Shown in pieces: positions 26,239-34,894 of a stretch of 64,000 bases of DNA. The translations under genes were made by a program, and so were the position numbers. This DNA is from an uncultured Cytophagales bacterium. GTDB taxonomy: Bacteria; Bacteroidota; Bacteroidia; Cytophagales; Thermoflexibacteraceae. Within the stretch, counting starts at the first letter, position 1. Each line of letters begins with the position of its first letter. The notes below the pieces were generated by a model that worked only from the letters and a program-made list of their open reading frames with translations, searched no databases and had not been told where the DNA came from. The stretch is taken from contig CALHUI010000015.1 in assembly GCA_938039675.1 (NCBI GenBank), positions 1 to 64,000 of the forward strand, written 5' to 3'.

Positions 26239-27498
26239 TTATTGATACCATTTGCCGTCTCTTATCGTTCCATACACACGGCCGATGAAGGTTTGCCCGA
26301 AAAATGGCGAATTGGCCGACAGCGAGCGGTTGGTACTTGGGTCAAAGGTCCATGCTTCCGATGGGTGAAAAATGGTCAGATGAGCAGGAGCGTTGGGCTG
26401 TATGGTATTTGCAGGAAGCCCTAAAATGCGGCGGGGATTAACTGCCAGCAGTTCCACTGTTTTTTCCGGTGAAAATTTGCCGAAAGTATTGGCTACGGCA
26501 AAACTTGTCTGCAAATTAATCATACCAAAGTCGGCAAGGTCAAATTCAAGCGCCTTGGCTTCGGTATCCAACGGCAAGTGATTAGCCACGAGTGCATCTA
26601 TCGTACCGTCTGCCAGTCCTTCTATGAGCGCAGTGCGGTCAGCGACGGTTCGCAGCGGCGGCATCACCTTCAAGTTGGTATCAAAACTGTGCAGGTCTTC
26701 ATCGGTAAATGCCAAATGATAGCTGGCTACATCGGCCGTAACGGCAAAGCCTTGTGCTTTGGCTTGGCGAACAAGGTTTACACCTTCCGCAGAACTGATA
26801 CAGGAAAAGTGCAATTTCCCGCCTGTGTAATTCAGCAGTTGCAGAAGCTGACGGATGCCCATCTCCTCTGCCAAATGGGGAATGCCTTTTAATCCAAGTA
26901 GGGTGCTCTGCACACCCTCGTGCATTTGCCCGTATTCTGCCAAACTTTTTTCATTGGGCGCATTGATAAACAACCCATCAAACTGTTTGATATATAGCAA
27001 AATTTTGATTATCAAGCTTGTTTTGTAAGTGGTGTAGATACCGTCGGAAAATGCTACAGCGCCTGCATGGTGCAAATCGAGCAATTCGCTCATTTCTTCA
27101 CCTTTGGCATCCACAGAGGCGGCGGCAATGGGGTGAAATGCAACAGGAAATTCGCTGCGAAAGTTTTTGACAGCAGCCATTGCATCAGCCGTTTGCATAA
27201 CGGGGTTGGTATTGGGCATCAGCGCCACATCGGTAAAACCTCCGGCTGCTGCTACTGCCGCAAGGCTTTGCAGGGTTTCGCGGTGCTCGTAGCCGGGTTG
27301 CCCGCTTAGGCTGCGCATATCTACCCAGCCCGGAGAAACCATCAGCCCTTCGGCGGCTACTACTTCCGCATCACCTGCTTCTACCGAACTGCCTATGGCT
27401 GCAATATCTCCGTTAGCAATCAGTATATTGGTTTTTTGGCGATGAAAAGTTGAGTTTTCATCAATTACCGTAATATTGTTGAACAAAATTTTTTTCAT
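26239..27498 (-). CDS. Dihydroorotase-like protein lacking metal ligands (pseudo-DHOase)
   Basis: The start MKKILFNNITVIDEN (27498) is chosen over an upstream TTG-like extension because the family begins there and a promoter precedes it. The 419 residues follow the class I dihydroorotase fold (GYEHRETLQSLAAVAAAGGFTDV, MPNTNPV). The metal-binding D-x-H-x-H is replaced by D-M-R-S-L, and the catalytic T-D-H-A-P-H segment reads A-N-H-L-P-L. Such inactive PyrC-like proteins (as PyrC' in Pseudomonas) support aspartate transcarbamoylase assembly. Whether an active PyrC is elsewhere cannot be seen. The gene stands alone, divergent from purine nucleoside phosphorylase. Confidence 0.88.
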   Translation of the reverse strand: MKKILFNNITVIDENSTFHRQKTNILIANGDIAAIGSSVEAGDAEVVAAEGLMVSPGWVDMRSLSGQPGYEHRETLQSLAAVAAAGGFTDVALMPNTNPVMQTADAMAAVKNFRSEFPVAFHPIAAASVDAKGEEMSELLDLHHAGAVAFSDGIYTTYKTSLIIKILLYIKQFDGLFINAPNEKSLAEYGQMHEGVQSTLLGLKGIPHLAEEMGIRQLLQLLNYTGGKLHFSCISSAEGVNLVRQAKAQGFAVTADVASYHLAFTDEDLHSFDTNLKVMPPLRTVADRTALIEGLADGTIDALVANHLPLDTEAKALEFDLADFGMINLQTSFAVANTFGKFSPEKTVELLAVNPRRILGLPANTIQPNAPAHLTIFHPSEAWTFDPSTNRSLSANSPFFGQTFIGRVYGTIRDGKWYQ

Positions 27499-27520
27499 GG
27501 GAAGCAGGCGACAAATCACA

Positions 27521-27555
27521 CAAAAATACATAAAACCACATGACATTTCAGCAAA
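27521..27555 (-). promoter_or_regulatory. Promoter TTTG-N23-TATTTTTG of the pseudo-DHOase gene
   Basis: On the - strand a TTTG (complement of 27552-27555) and TATTTTTG (complement of 27521-27528) are 23 nt apart, and the -7 is 22 nt before the ATG. It overlaps the start of the divergent punA gene. Confidence 0.6.
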
Positions 27556-28358
27556 TTGAAGAAGCAGTGGGCTACATACGCAGCATTACCGATGCGCCTT
27601 GCACCACAGGCGTTATCAGCGGTACGGGTTTAAGCGGTTTGGCGCAAGCCATGCGTATTGAGCATAGCATCAGTTATACACAAATTCCTCATTTCCCGGT
27701 TTCTACGGTGGAAGGACATCCCGGGCGGCTGTTGTTCGGCACAATTGCAGGGCATCCCGTTGTGATGATGCAAGGGCGGTTGCACTACTACGAGGGCTAC
27801 ACCATGCAACAGGTTGTTTTTCCTGTTCGCATAATGAAACTATTGGGAATCAGGCAGTTGTTTGTATCTAATGCGGCTGGAGGTTTACATCCCGACTTTA
27901 CGCTGAGCGACCTCATGCTCATCAGCGACCATATCAACTTGCAGCCCGATAATCCGCTGCGCGGCATCAATATTCCGGCCTTAGGCGAACGTTTTCCCGA
28001 TATGAGCGAGGCGTACGACCCGCAACTGATTATACTGGCCGAAAAAATTGCCGTAAGGGAAGGCATTAAACTGCAAAAAGGTATTTATGCAAGCGTACCA
28101 GGGCCTAATTTGGAAACACCTGCCGAATACCGCATGTTGCGCATCATAGGGGCAGATGCTGTCGGTATGTCCACCGTTCCCGAAGTGATTGCGGCACGCC
28201 ACATGCACTTGCCCGTATTTGCCATTTCTGTGATTACAGACCTGTGCAGTCCGGGGAAAATACAAAAAATAACTTTAGAAGACGTATTGGCTGCCGCTCG
28301 CAATGCGGAGCCTCAATTGGAACGCTTGATAGTAGGTATGTTACGGGAAATGGTTTAA
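27540..28358 (+). CDS. punA: Purine-nucleoside phosphorylase (trimeric type)
   Basis: The enzyme splits purine nucleosides with phosphate in salvage. The 272 residues fit the trimeric PNP family: GVISGTGLSGLA near 20 (phosphate loop), GHPVVMMQGRLHYYEGY near 72, FVSNAAGGLH near 110 (Asn-Ala-Ala-Gly), YASVPGPNLETPAEYRML near 180 (Glu for base binding) and GMSTVPEVIAARH near 209. In family members the Asn at IVITDLCS (here AISVITDLCSPGK) decides purine selectivity; Asp here would favour accepting adenine less strictly, but I cannot be sure. Its stop abuts the radC stop with no gap. Confidence 0.94.
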   Translation: MTFQQIEEAVGYIRSITDAPCTTGVISGTGLSGLAQAMRIEHSISYTQIPHFPVSTVEGHPGRLLFGTIAGHPVVMMQGRLHYYEGYTMQQVVFPVRIMKLLGIRQLFVSNAAGGLHPDFTLSDLMLISDHINLQPDNPLRGINIPALGERFPDMSEAYDPQLIILAEKIAVREGIKLQKGIYASVPGPNLETPAEYRMLRIIGADAVGMSTVPEVIAARHMHLPVFAISVITDLCSPGKIQKITLEDVLAAARNAEPQLERLIVGMLREMV

Positions 28359-29054
28359 TCAATTCATCATCCCCTCGTCCATAAAACTGAAATAGCCATT
28401 GTCGGTGTAAATCAAATGGTCAAGAACCGTGATTTCCAGCACTTCTCCGGCAGCGATTAGCTTTGCGGTCAGGTCAATATCGGCTTGGCTGGGGGTTAAA
28501 TTTCCTGAGGGATGGTTATGTACCAATATAAGCCTGCTTGCCATGTGTTCAAGTGCTGTTTTAAAAATGATTTTCGGGTCAACGACAGTGCCTGATACGC
28601 CACCGCTGCTGATATTGACTTTTTGCATAATTTCATTGGCACGACTGAGCAGGAGTATCCAAAACTCTTCATGCTGAATGTCAGCTAAATGTGGTCGGAT
28701 AGCTTCGTAGCAATCGCGCGAGGAGCGGATGCGTACCCGCTTGGGAACTTCGGTTTCTTTGCGCCGCCGGCCCAATTCCAGCGCAGCGGTAATGGTTATT
28801 GCCTTTGCTTCGCCAATACCTTTGAATTTTTGCAGGTCTTTGATGGAAAAACGCGCTAAGTTGTATAAATTATTATCAGCAGCGGATAGTATCTGCTTGG
28901 CTAAATCTACGGCTGAAAGCGAGGATGTTCCCGTACCGAGTAAAATAGCAATTAGTTCTGCATCGGAAAGTGCCGCGCGTCCTTTGTGGAGTAATTTTTC
29001 GCGCGGGCGGTCATCTTCTGCCCAATGCTTAATAGGTGTAAAGTCGCTGTTCAT
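28359..29054 (-). CDS. radC: RadC/JAB-domain protein
   Basis: The 231 residues have a helix-hairpin-helix-like N-terminal part (FKGIGEAKAITITAALELGRR near residue 75) and a JAMM/MPN+ domain with HNHPSG near 178 followed by S-x-x-D (PSQADID), i.e. a complete zinc-binding H-x-H-x7-S-x2-D set. The old link to DNA repair is not secure; a metalloprotease-type or nuclease activity is possible. It is the last gene of a greA-DUF502-radC transcript. Confidence 0.94.
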   Translation of the reverse strand: MNSDFTPIKHWAEDDRPREKLLHKGRAALSDAELIAILLGTGTSSLSAVDLAKQILSAADNNLYNLARFSIKDLQKFKGIGEAKAITITAALELGRRRKETEVPKRVRIRSSRDCYEAIRPHLADIQHEEFWILLLSRANEIMQKVNISSGGVSGTVVDPKIIFKTALEHMASRLILVHNHPSGNLTPSQADIDLTAKLIAAGEVLEITVLDHLIYTDNGYFSFMDEGMMN

Positions 29055-29075
29055 ACAGTGTTAAGTGTCTGTCTG

Positions 29076-29636
29076 TTAAGTACCTTTATGATTCAACTCT
29101 ACGACCCCTTCTGACATGAGAAAACGCATTGTTTCTGCACCTTGCATAGGCAATGGTTGAATATTTTTACGAGGCACTAAGTATAAATTGCCGGAAATAT
29201 TGTAGGAATGTGGAAAAAATACGGCTACTAAGTCGTCTATTCCTACATGCCTGAGGTCATGTTGGGTAATAAAGCCAATGCGAAATACTTCACTTTCAGC
29301 ATTTAAGCGTACTATTACCGGTTGGGTAAACTTTTGTTGCTTTCTCACAATGCCCGATACCAACTCTTTGAAGGAACTGTATAATAAACCTATAACCGGC
29401 AGGTCAGAGAGAGTATCTTCAAACCATCGCACCAAGAGTTGCAACAATTTGAGTTTGGAAGTAAGCATCCCCAGAAAGGTAATTCCAAAAACAATAATGA
29501 AAAAACCCAGCCCGCGGATGTGCAAAGGTAACATACCATCCAGCCGGTTGAAAATAAAAATAAGGGTGGCTACTGTTAGCACAATAGGTACGACCAACAG
29601 CAGCCCCCGAAAGAAGTATTTAATCAGGCTGTTCAC
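29076..29636 (-). CDS. DUF502-family membrane protein
   Basis: The 186 residues have two membrane segments near the N-terminus (about 8-28 and 42-60, GLGFFIIVFGITFLGML) and the family motif IPVIGLLYSSFKEL near residue 97, here LPVIGLLYSSFKELV. The C-terminal half is a soluble beta-rich domain. Function is unknown in the family. It sits 2 nt after greA and 21 nt before radC, so all three are cotranscribed. Confidence 0.92.
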   Translation of the reverse strand: MNSLIKYFFRGLLLVVPIVLTVATLIFIFNRLDGMLPLHIRGLGFFIIVFGITFLGMLTSKLKLLQLLVRWFEDTLSDLPVIGLLYSSFKELVSGIVRKQQKFTQPVIVRLNAESEVFRIGFITQHDLRHVGIDDLVAVFFPHSYNISGNLYLVPRKNIQPLPMQGAETMRFLMSEGVVELNHKGT

Positions 29637-29638
29637 TT

Positions 29639-30106
29639 TTAACGGCTGATTTCAAGAATTTCAAACTCCATCTTACCACGCGGCGTTGTAATTTCTGCCA
29701 ATTCACCTTGCTTTTTACCAAGTAAACCTTGCCCAATAGGCGATTTTACCGATATTTTGCCCAGTTTCAGGTCTGCTTCTTCTTCGGCTACAAGCATGTA
29801 CTCTACTTGCTGACCGTTGGCCTTGTTGCGGATTTTCACCTTCGATAAAATGGAAACTTTCGAGGTGTCAATCATAGATTCATCTACAACACGTGCCTGT
29901 GCAATCAATTCTTCCAGTTTTGATATTTTCAATTCCAGCAAGCCCTGAGCATCTTTTGCTGCATCATATTCGGCATTTTCGCTCAAATCTCCTTTGTCCC
30001 GCGCTTCTGCTATTTGGCGGGCAATTTCCGCACGCCCTTTGGTGCGCAATTCATGCAATTCATCTTTCAGCTTTTGTAAGCCTTCGGCAGTGTAATACGT
30101 TGGCAT
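29639..30106 (-). CDS. greA: Transcription elongation factor GreA
   Basis: GreA enters the secondary channel of RNA polymerase and stimulates cleavage of backtracked RNA. The 155 residues show the N-terminal coiled coil with the acidic tip in KGDLSENAEYDAAKD near residue 43 (D and E at the loop) and the C-terminal FKBP-like domain (KISVKSPIGQGLLGKKQGE near 117). The start MPTYYTAEGLQKLKDEL is standard. Its leader contains a hairpin followed by a T-run (see 30142-30187). Confidence 0.96.
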   Translation of the reverse strand: MPTYYTAEGLQKLKDELHELRTKGRAEIARQIAEARDKGDLSENAEYDAAKDAQGLLELKISKLEELIAQARVVDESMIDTSKVSILSKVKIRNKANGQQVEYMLVAEEEADLKLGKISVKSPIGQGLLGKKQGELAEITTPRGKMEFEILEISR

Positions 30107-30141
30107 GTCCTTACTTAATTAGTTGTTAAACACACATCAAT

Positions 30142-30187
30142 AGAAAAAAATAATAACGGCCTACCGCTTGCGGAAACCGTTATTATT
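30142..30187 (-). terminator. Terminator-like hairpin in the greA leader (possible attenuator)
   Basis: Arms AATAATAACGG (30149-30159) and CCGTTATTATT (30177-30187) form a perfect 11-bp stem whose 17-nt loop contains a small CCGC-TT-GCGG hairpin. On the - strand the stem is followed by a T-run (30150-30144), as in an intrinsic terminator. It lies between the greA promoter (30201-30231) and the greA ATG at 30106. Confidence 0.7.
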
Positions 30188-30200
30188 GAACTGATTTATG

Positions 30201-30231
30201 CAAAACTACAAATTATTACCGAAATTTGCAA
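30201..30231 (-). promoter_or_regulatory. greA promoter TTG-N20-TAGTTTTG
   Basis: On the - strand TTG (complement of 30229-30231) and TAGTTTTG (complement of 30201-30208) are 20 nt apart. The start codon is 95 nt downstream, an unusually long leader for this window. The -33 touches the mtaB start codon region on the other strand. Confidence 0.65.
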
Positions 30232-30232
30232 C

Positions 30233-31558
30233 ATGAAAAAGGTGGCTTTCTATACGCTGGGATGCAAATTGAATTACTCGGAAACTTCCACGATTGCCCG
30301 CTTGTTCGAGCAGCGCGGCTACGCAAAAGTGGACTTCACCGAAACCCCCGATATTTTTATTATCAACACTTGCTCTGTTACTGAAAATGCTGATAAAAAA
30401 TGTCGAAAAATAGTAAAGGAAGCTCGCAAGATTTCACCGGAAGGTTATGTGGCCATTATTGGCTGCTATGCACAACTTAAACCGCGTGAAATTGCCCAAA
30501 TCCCCGGTGTAGATGCTGTACTTGGTGCGGCAGAAAAATTTCGCCTCCTCGACCTGCTCAACGGCTTTGTACGCCCTGAAAAGCCGCAGATTTTTGCGGG
30601 AGAGGTTCATCTTGCCAATGAGCAATTTAACGCTGCCTATTCCTACGGCGACCGTACCCGCACATTCCTAAAAGTACAGGACGGTTGTGATTACAGCTGT
30701 TCGTTTTGCACTATTCCATTGGCACGTGGTGCAAGCCGCAGCGATACGCTTGAAAATATTTTGGCAAAAGCCCGCGAAATTGCCGAATCGGGAGAAGTGC
30801 GCGAAATTGTGCTGACAGGCGTAAATACGGGCGATTATGGCCTTATCAATGGTGAACGTCAATACCGATTTATTGACCTGATTCGGCGCTTGGATGAGGT
30901 GGAAGGCATCGACCGATTCCGAATTTCTTCCATTGAGCCCAACTTGCTTTCCGATGAAATCATCTCTTTTGTAGCACAATCCAAAAAATTTGTGCCGCAT
31001 TTTCATATTCCTTTGCAGTCGGGCAGTAACAAAATACTGGGGCTGATGCGCCGCCGCTATCGCCGCCAACTCTATGCTGACCGTGTAGCTAAAATTAAGG
31101 AGTTGATGCCTGACTGTTGCATTGGTGTAGATGTAATTGTCGGCTTTCCCGGTGAAACGGATGAAGATTTTTTAGATACTTACCAATTCGTCAACGAGCT
31201 GGATATTTCTTACCTGCATGTATTCACCTATTCGGAGCGTGTAAATACGCCCGCCGCTACGATGCAAGGGCGAGTACCGGAAAAGGTACGTGCCGAGCGC
31301 TCGCGAATGTTGCACATTCTTTCCGATAAAAAACGCCGCCATTTTTATGAGCAAAACATTGGCAAACAGGCAGTTGTACTGTTTGAAAATGATGTAGAGA
31401 ATGGTATGATGCACGGCTTTACGGAAAACTACGTGCGGGTGGCGGCCAAGTATGACCCGCTGCTCATCGGAGAACTGAAAGCCGTACAGATGACCCACAT
31501 TAACGATAATGGCTACATGGAAGTAACCGAGCCGGAGTTGGTATTTGAGGTGCATTAA
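30233..31558 (+). CDS. mtaB: tRNA threonylcarbamoyladenosine methylthiotransferase MtaB
   Basis: MtaB converts t6A37 of tRNA to ms2t6A37 by radical-SAM chemistry. The 441 residues have the UPF0004 domain (TLGCKLNYSET near residue 8, NTCSVTENADKKCRK near 46, IGCYAQLKP near 79), the radical-SAM CDYSCSFCTIP motif near 152 and a C-terminal TRAM domain. CKLNYSE rather than CSKN separates it from RimO, and it lacks the MiaB signature. It starts 127 nt from greA on the opposite strand and faces the DUF2723 gene. Confidence 0.95.
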   Translation: MKKVAFYTLGCKLNYSETSTIARLFEQRGYAKVDFTETPDIFIINTCSVTENADKKCRKIVKEARKISPEGYVAIIGCYAQLKPREIAQIPGVDAVLGAAEKFRLLDLLNGFVRPEKPQIFAGEVHLANEQFNAAYSYGDRTRTFLKVQDGCDYSCSFCTIPLARGASRSDTLENILAKAREIAESGEVREIVLTGVNTGDYGLINGERQYRFIDLIRRLDEVEGIDRFRISSIEPNLLSDEIISFVAQSKKFVPHFHIPLQSGSNKILGLMRRRYRRQLYADRVAKIKELMPDCCIGVDVIVGFPGETDEDFLDTYQFVNELDISYLHVFTYSERVNTPAATMQGRVPEKVRAERSRMLHILSDKKRRHFYEQNIGKQAVVLFENDVENGMMHGFTENYVRVAAKYDPLLIGELKAVQMTHINDNGYMEVTEPELVFEVH

Positions 31559-31648
31559 AATTTTGCGTCGAGCAACTGAAATTGCTCTTATCCAAATTGC
31601 TAACCGCAGTAACTTGTTAAACTGCTCAAATTCATTGCGGCAATACTA

Positions 31649-31686
31649 AAAAAATCCCAACGGACGTTACACCTGTCGGGATTTTG
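31649..31686 (-). terminator. Terminator of the DUF2723 gene
   Basis: Stem AAAATCCC (31651-31658) / GGGATTTT (31678-31685), with T-runs after the stem on the - strand. It lies between the convergent mtaB and DUF2723 stops. Confidence 0.72.
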
Positions 31687-31719
31687 CTTTTGCGCACTAT
31701 ATGGCAGAGATGCGGGCGA

Positions 31720-34700
31720 CTACTTGCCATACAGGCGGTCGTAATAGTCGTTGAAGATTTTTTCGTATTCTTCAAACTTCTTATTGAAAAATGCCTGACG
31801 TTCCTTTGCCTTGTCAATATCGGCTTGGGTAATAGAACCGTCGTTGGCAGCGGCGAAGTTTTCGGCAATATTTTTCTCACGCTCGGCCGATTCAGCATAA
31901 AGGTCGCGCAGTTGGTTAATCATAATCATGCTGCGGTCTTTGAGCGATGAGTTCTGAAAATCGTCTAAACCGTTGCGGACAATGTATGCCAGATTGTCTT
32001 TGGCGCGTTTGCCGACCAACTCTGCCAGTTGGTTGCCTTTGTCATACTCCTTGAGCGCATAATACAGTTTGATATAGCGCGGGATATAGTAGTCGTAAGG
32101 AATGCTCTTGTCTGGTATGAGGCGCAGGCTGTTGTCCAGCACCTCTTTGGCTTTGTCGTTTTCCTTGTCCAGATAGAATTGCAGCGCCAGACGGTAGAAA
32201 GCATTGCGTGTATTGGCTGCAAACTTTCTGTATTCTTCGTCGTGATAGACTTTTTCGTTATCAAAGCCGCGGAACTGGAATTTCTTCATGTTTTCATACA
32301 TCACTTCTTTGTTTACTTCGCCTAAGTCGCCGCGGTTGTTAGTGCGCAAGGGCATGAGGCGGTAAGTGACACCTTCCATTTGCAGCCATTCGCGCAGTTC
32401 CAAAGCAATGGTGTTGGCAGAGGTGTTGTTGAAGTAAATCGGGCGTTCCCAATTATTGCTGACAATCAGGTCAAGCAGCATCAAATCGCCTTTGTAGAGC
32501 GCTCCTGCACCGTTGCGCAGGCTGAACTCCATTCGTTTTACTACTTTGTCGGCTTTGCCTTTCGGAATCCACGATTTTTGGGCAATAGCGGCGCTGTCCA
32601 CATCTATATACATTTTTTTGGCAGGCAGTGCAGCCGTAGAGCCACCACCCTGCAAGGCTACTTGAATGGCAGGGTTGTTTTCTTTTACCAATTGCAAATA
32701 GCTTTTCAGGTTGATGGCATTGGCTTTGAGCGCAGGATTTTCTACATAAGGTACAAAATCGTTTACACCGCTTTTGTAGTTATCGTAGGTTAAACTGAAC
32801 GGCAGAGCGTCCGATTCGTAAACTTTGCGGCGCATTTGCTCAATGTACCAATCGGTGTTAAAGTAACTGAGTACGATTACTCGCACATCGGTACGGAAGC
32901 CTTCTACCTCTTGAACATACCACAGCGGGAAAGTGTCATTGTCGCCGCCTGTAAACAAAATGGCATTAGGCGCACAGCTTGTCAGCATGTTGCGTGCTTG
33001 GTCGACGGAGTGGTAGCGGCCTGAACGGTCGTGGTTATCCCAACCTTTCGCGCCCATGATGGCAGGCACTGTCATGCAAACAACGGTTGCGATGGCAGTG
33101 GCAGGCAATGGATTTTTAATGAAGCGCATCAGTCCGTCGGCAATGGCAAGCACACCGAAGCCAATCCACATGGCAAAGGCATAGAATGAGCCTACGTAGA
33201 TGTAATCGCGCTCACGGGGCTCAACAGGTGGAGAGTTCATATACACTACCAGAGCAACGCCTGTCAGAATGAATAACATACCGACTACGGCAAAATTCTT
33301 TTCGTCTTTTTTCAGTTGATACAACAACCCTACAATACCCAGAATAAGCGGCAGCATATAGAAGTTATCGCGGGCTTTGTTGTTGGCAACTTCTTCCGGT
33401 AAATCTTTGGAGGGCGACCATGGCAGCAACCAACCGGCTTCTTTTTCATCACCGTCGCGTCCGGCGAAGTTCCACAAGAAGTAGCGGAAATACATATGCC
33501 CGATTTGATAGCGAATCATGTAGTAGATGTGGTCAAACAGGGTGGGGTCTTTGTCGGGAGGAATGCCTGCCCACTGGCGGTACAGTTGGGGATGGTCTTC
33601 GCCGTTGCTGTACATCCGGGGGAATAAAATTTCTTTACTATATTTGATTTCCATTTTGTAGTCGTAAATCTCGTACTTGTCTTTCCCTTTGCGGTAAATG
33701 GGCGCTCCTTGTTCCACCGACTTGCGCTCCGAAACAAAAGTACGCCCGTAGAGCAGTGGGCGGTCGCCGTACTGTTCGCGTTTCAGGTAGGAAACGAAGC
33801 TCATTACGTCCGACGGGTCGTTTTCATCAATAGGCGGATTGAAGTTTGAGCGGATAATGACCAGCGCATAAGACGAATAGCCAATCAGAATGAAAGTAAA
33901 ACCAAGCAGCGCAGTGTTCAGCAGGGCGTTTCCCTTGCGGATGGAGTAGCGAATACCCCATACCAACGCACCAATGATGGCAAAAAAGAAAAACAACGCA
34001 CCGGAACCAAAAGGCAGCCCGAGTGTATTGACAAAAAATATTTCAAAACCTCCGGCAATGGAAGGCAGCCCCGGAATAATACCCACCATCACAATGCCGA
34101 TAATGAAAAGGCTGATGGCAAGCGTGGTGAAAATGCCGATGTTGGTAGGTGTGGGGTATTTTTTGAAGTAGTAAATGAGCCCCAGCGCAGGGATGGTAAC
34201 CAAGTTGAGCAAGTGTACTCCGATAGAAAGCCCCATGATGTAGGCAATTAGGATGAGCCAGCGGTTTTCATCGGCTTCATCAGAAAGGGTGTCCCATTTG
34301 AGCATTGCCCAAAATACGACTGCCGTAAAGAATGATGACATGGCGTAAACTTCTGCTTCGACAGCTGAAAACCAGAAAGAGTCGGAGAACGTATATGCCA
34401 ACGAACCAACCGCGCCGGCAGCTAATATGCCGAATGTTTGTACACCTGTGGGTTCGTCTGTCGGGCGCAGCCCCATCAGCTTACGGCCTAACAAGGTGAT
34501 AGACCAAAACATGAACAAAATGGTAAATGCACTGCTTATGGCAGAGAGCATATTAATCCAAAATGCTACTTGTAGTTTATCTCCGAAGGCAAGGAACGAA
34601 AACATGCGCCCCAGCATCAGGAAGAGTGGCGCTCCCGGCGGGTGAGGTACCATTAGTTTGTAGGAAACGGCAATAAACTCGCCGCAGTCCCAAAAACTGG

Positions 34701-34791
34701 CGGTGTCTTCAACTGTGAGGCCATATACAACGGCTGCTATCAGAAAGATTATCCAGCCTACAAGGTCATTTAGCTTTTTATATGTCATCAT
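31720..34791 (-). CDS. DUF2723-family polytopic membrane protein (GT-C-like)
   Basis: The 1023-residue protein has about 10-12 membrane helices in the N-terminal 570 residues. The family motif SFWDCGEFIAVSYKL near residue 31 and PHPPGAPLF near 49 resemble the D/E-containing first loop of GT-C glycosyltransferases (PMT-like). The C-terminal half is soluble and periplasmic by prediction; its last 150 residues look TPR-like (YRLALQFYLDKENDKAKEVLDN near 872). DUF2723 proteins are near-universal in Bacteroidota and are thought to act in surface glycosylation, which I treat as inference. No glycan genes flank it. Confidence 0.92.
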   Translation of the reverse strand: MMTYKKLNDLVGWIIFLIAAVVYGLTVEDTASFWDCGEFIAVSYKLMVPHPPGAPLFLMLGRMFSFLAFGDKLQVAFWINMLSAISSAFTILFMFWSITLLGRKLMGLRPTDEPTGVQTFGILAAGAVGSLAYTFSDSFWFSAVEAEVYAMSSFFTAVVFWAMLKWDTLSDEADENRWLILIAYIMGLSIGVHLLNLVTIPALGLIYYFKKYPTPTNIGIFTTLAISLFIIGIVMVGIIPGLPSIAGGFEIFFVNTLGLPFGSGALFFFFAIIGALVWGIRYSIRKGNALLNTALLGFTFILIGYSSYALVIIRSNFNPPIDENDPSDVMSFVSYLKREQYGDRPLLYGRTFVSERKSVEQGAPIYRKGKDKYEIYDYKMEIKYSKEILFPRMYSNGEDHPQLYRQWAGIPPDKDPTLFDHIYYMIRYQIGHMYFRYFLWNFAGRDGDEKEAGWLLPWSPSKDLPEEVANNKARDNFYMLPLILGIVGLLYQLKKDEKNFAVVGMLFILTGVALVVYMNSPPVEPRERDYIYVGSFYAFAMWIGFGVLAIADGLMRFIKNPLPATAIATVVCMTVPAIMGAKGWDNHDRSGRYHSVDQARNMLTSCAPNAILFTGGDNDTFPLWYVQEVEGFRTDVRVIVLSYFNTDWYIEQMRRKVYESDALPFSLTYDNYKSGVNDFVPYVENPALKANAINLKSYLQLVKENNPAIQVALQGGGSTAALPAKKMYIDVDSAAIAQKSWIPKGKADKVVKRMEFSLRNGAGALYKGDLMLLDLIVSNNWERPIYFNNTSANTIALELREWLQMEGVTYRLMPLRTNNRGDLGEVNKEVMYENMKKFQFRGFDNEKVYHDEEYRKFAANTRNAFYRLALQFYLDKENDKAKEVLDNSLRLIPDKSIPYDYYIPRYIKLYYALKEYDKGNQLAELVGKRAKDNLAYIVRNGLDDFQNSSLKDRSMIMINQLRDLYAESAEREKNIAENFAAANDGSITQADIDKAKERQAFFNKKFEEYEKIFNDYYDRLYGK

Positions 34792-34894
34792 ATTTGCAAT
34801 GATTCGGGCACAAGAAGCCCTTTAAGGTTTGCGAAACTACAAATCATTTATGGAATCTGACCTACTCAGAGGTGAAAACCATTATTAAAGAGTT

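Noticed and set aside
25922-26251. 109-codon frame as an intact YDG protein
   Set aside because: Its ATG lies inside the pyrC end, there is no signal peptide, and the repeat is cut off; it is better explained as a remnant.
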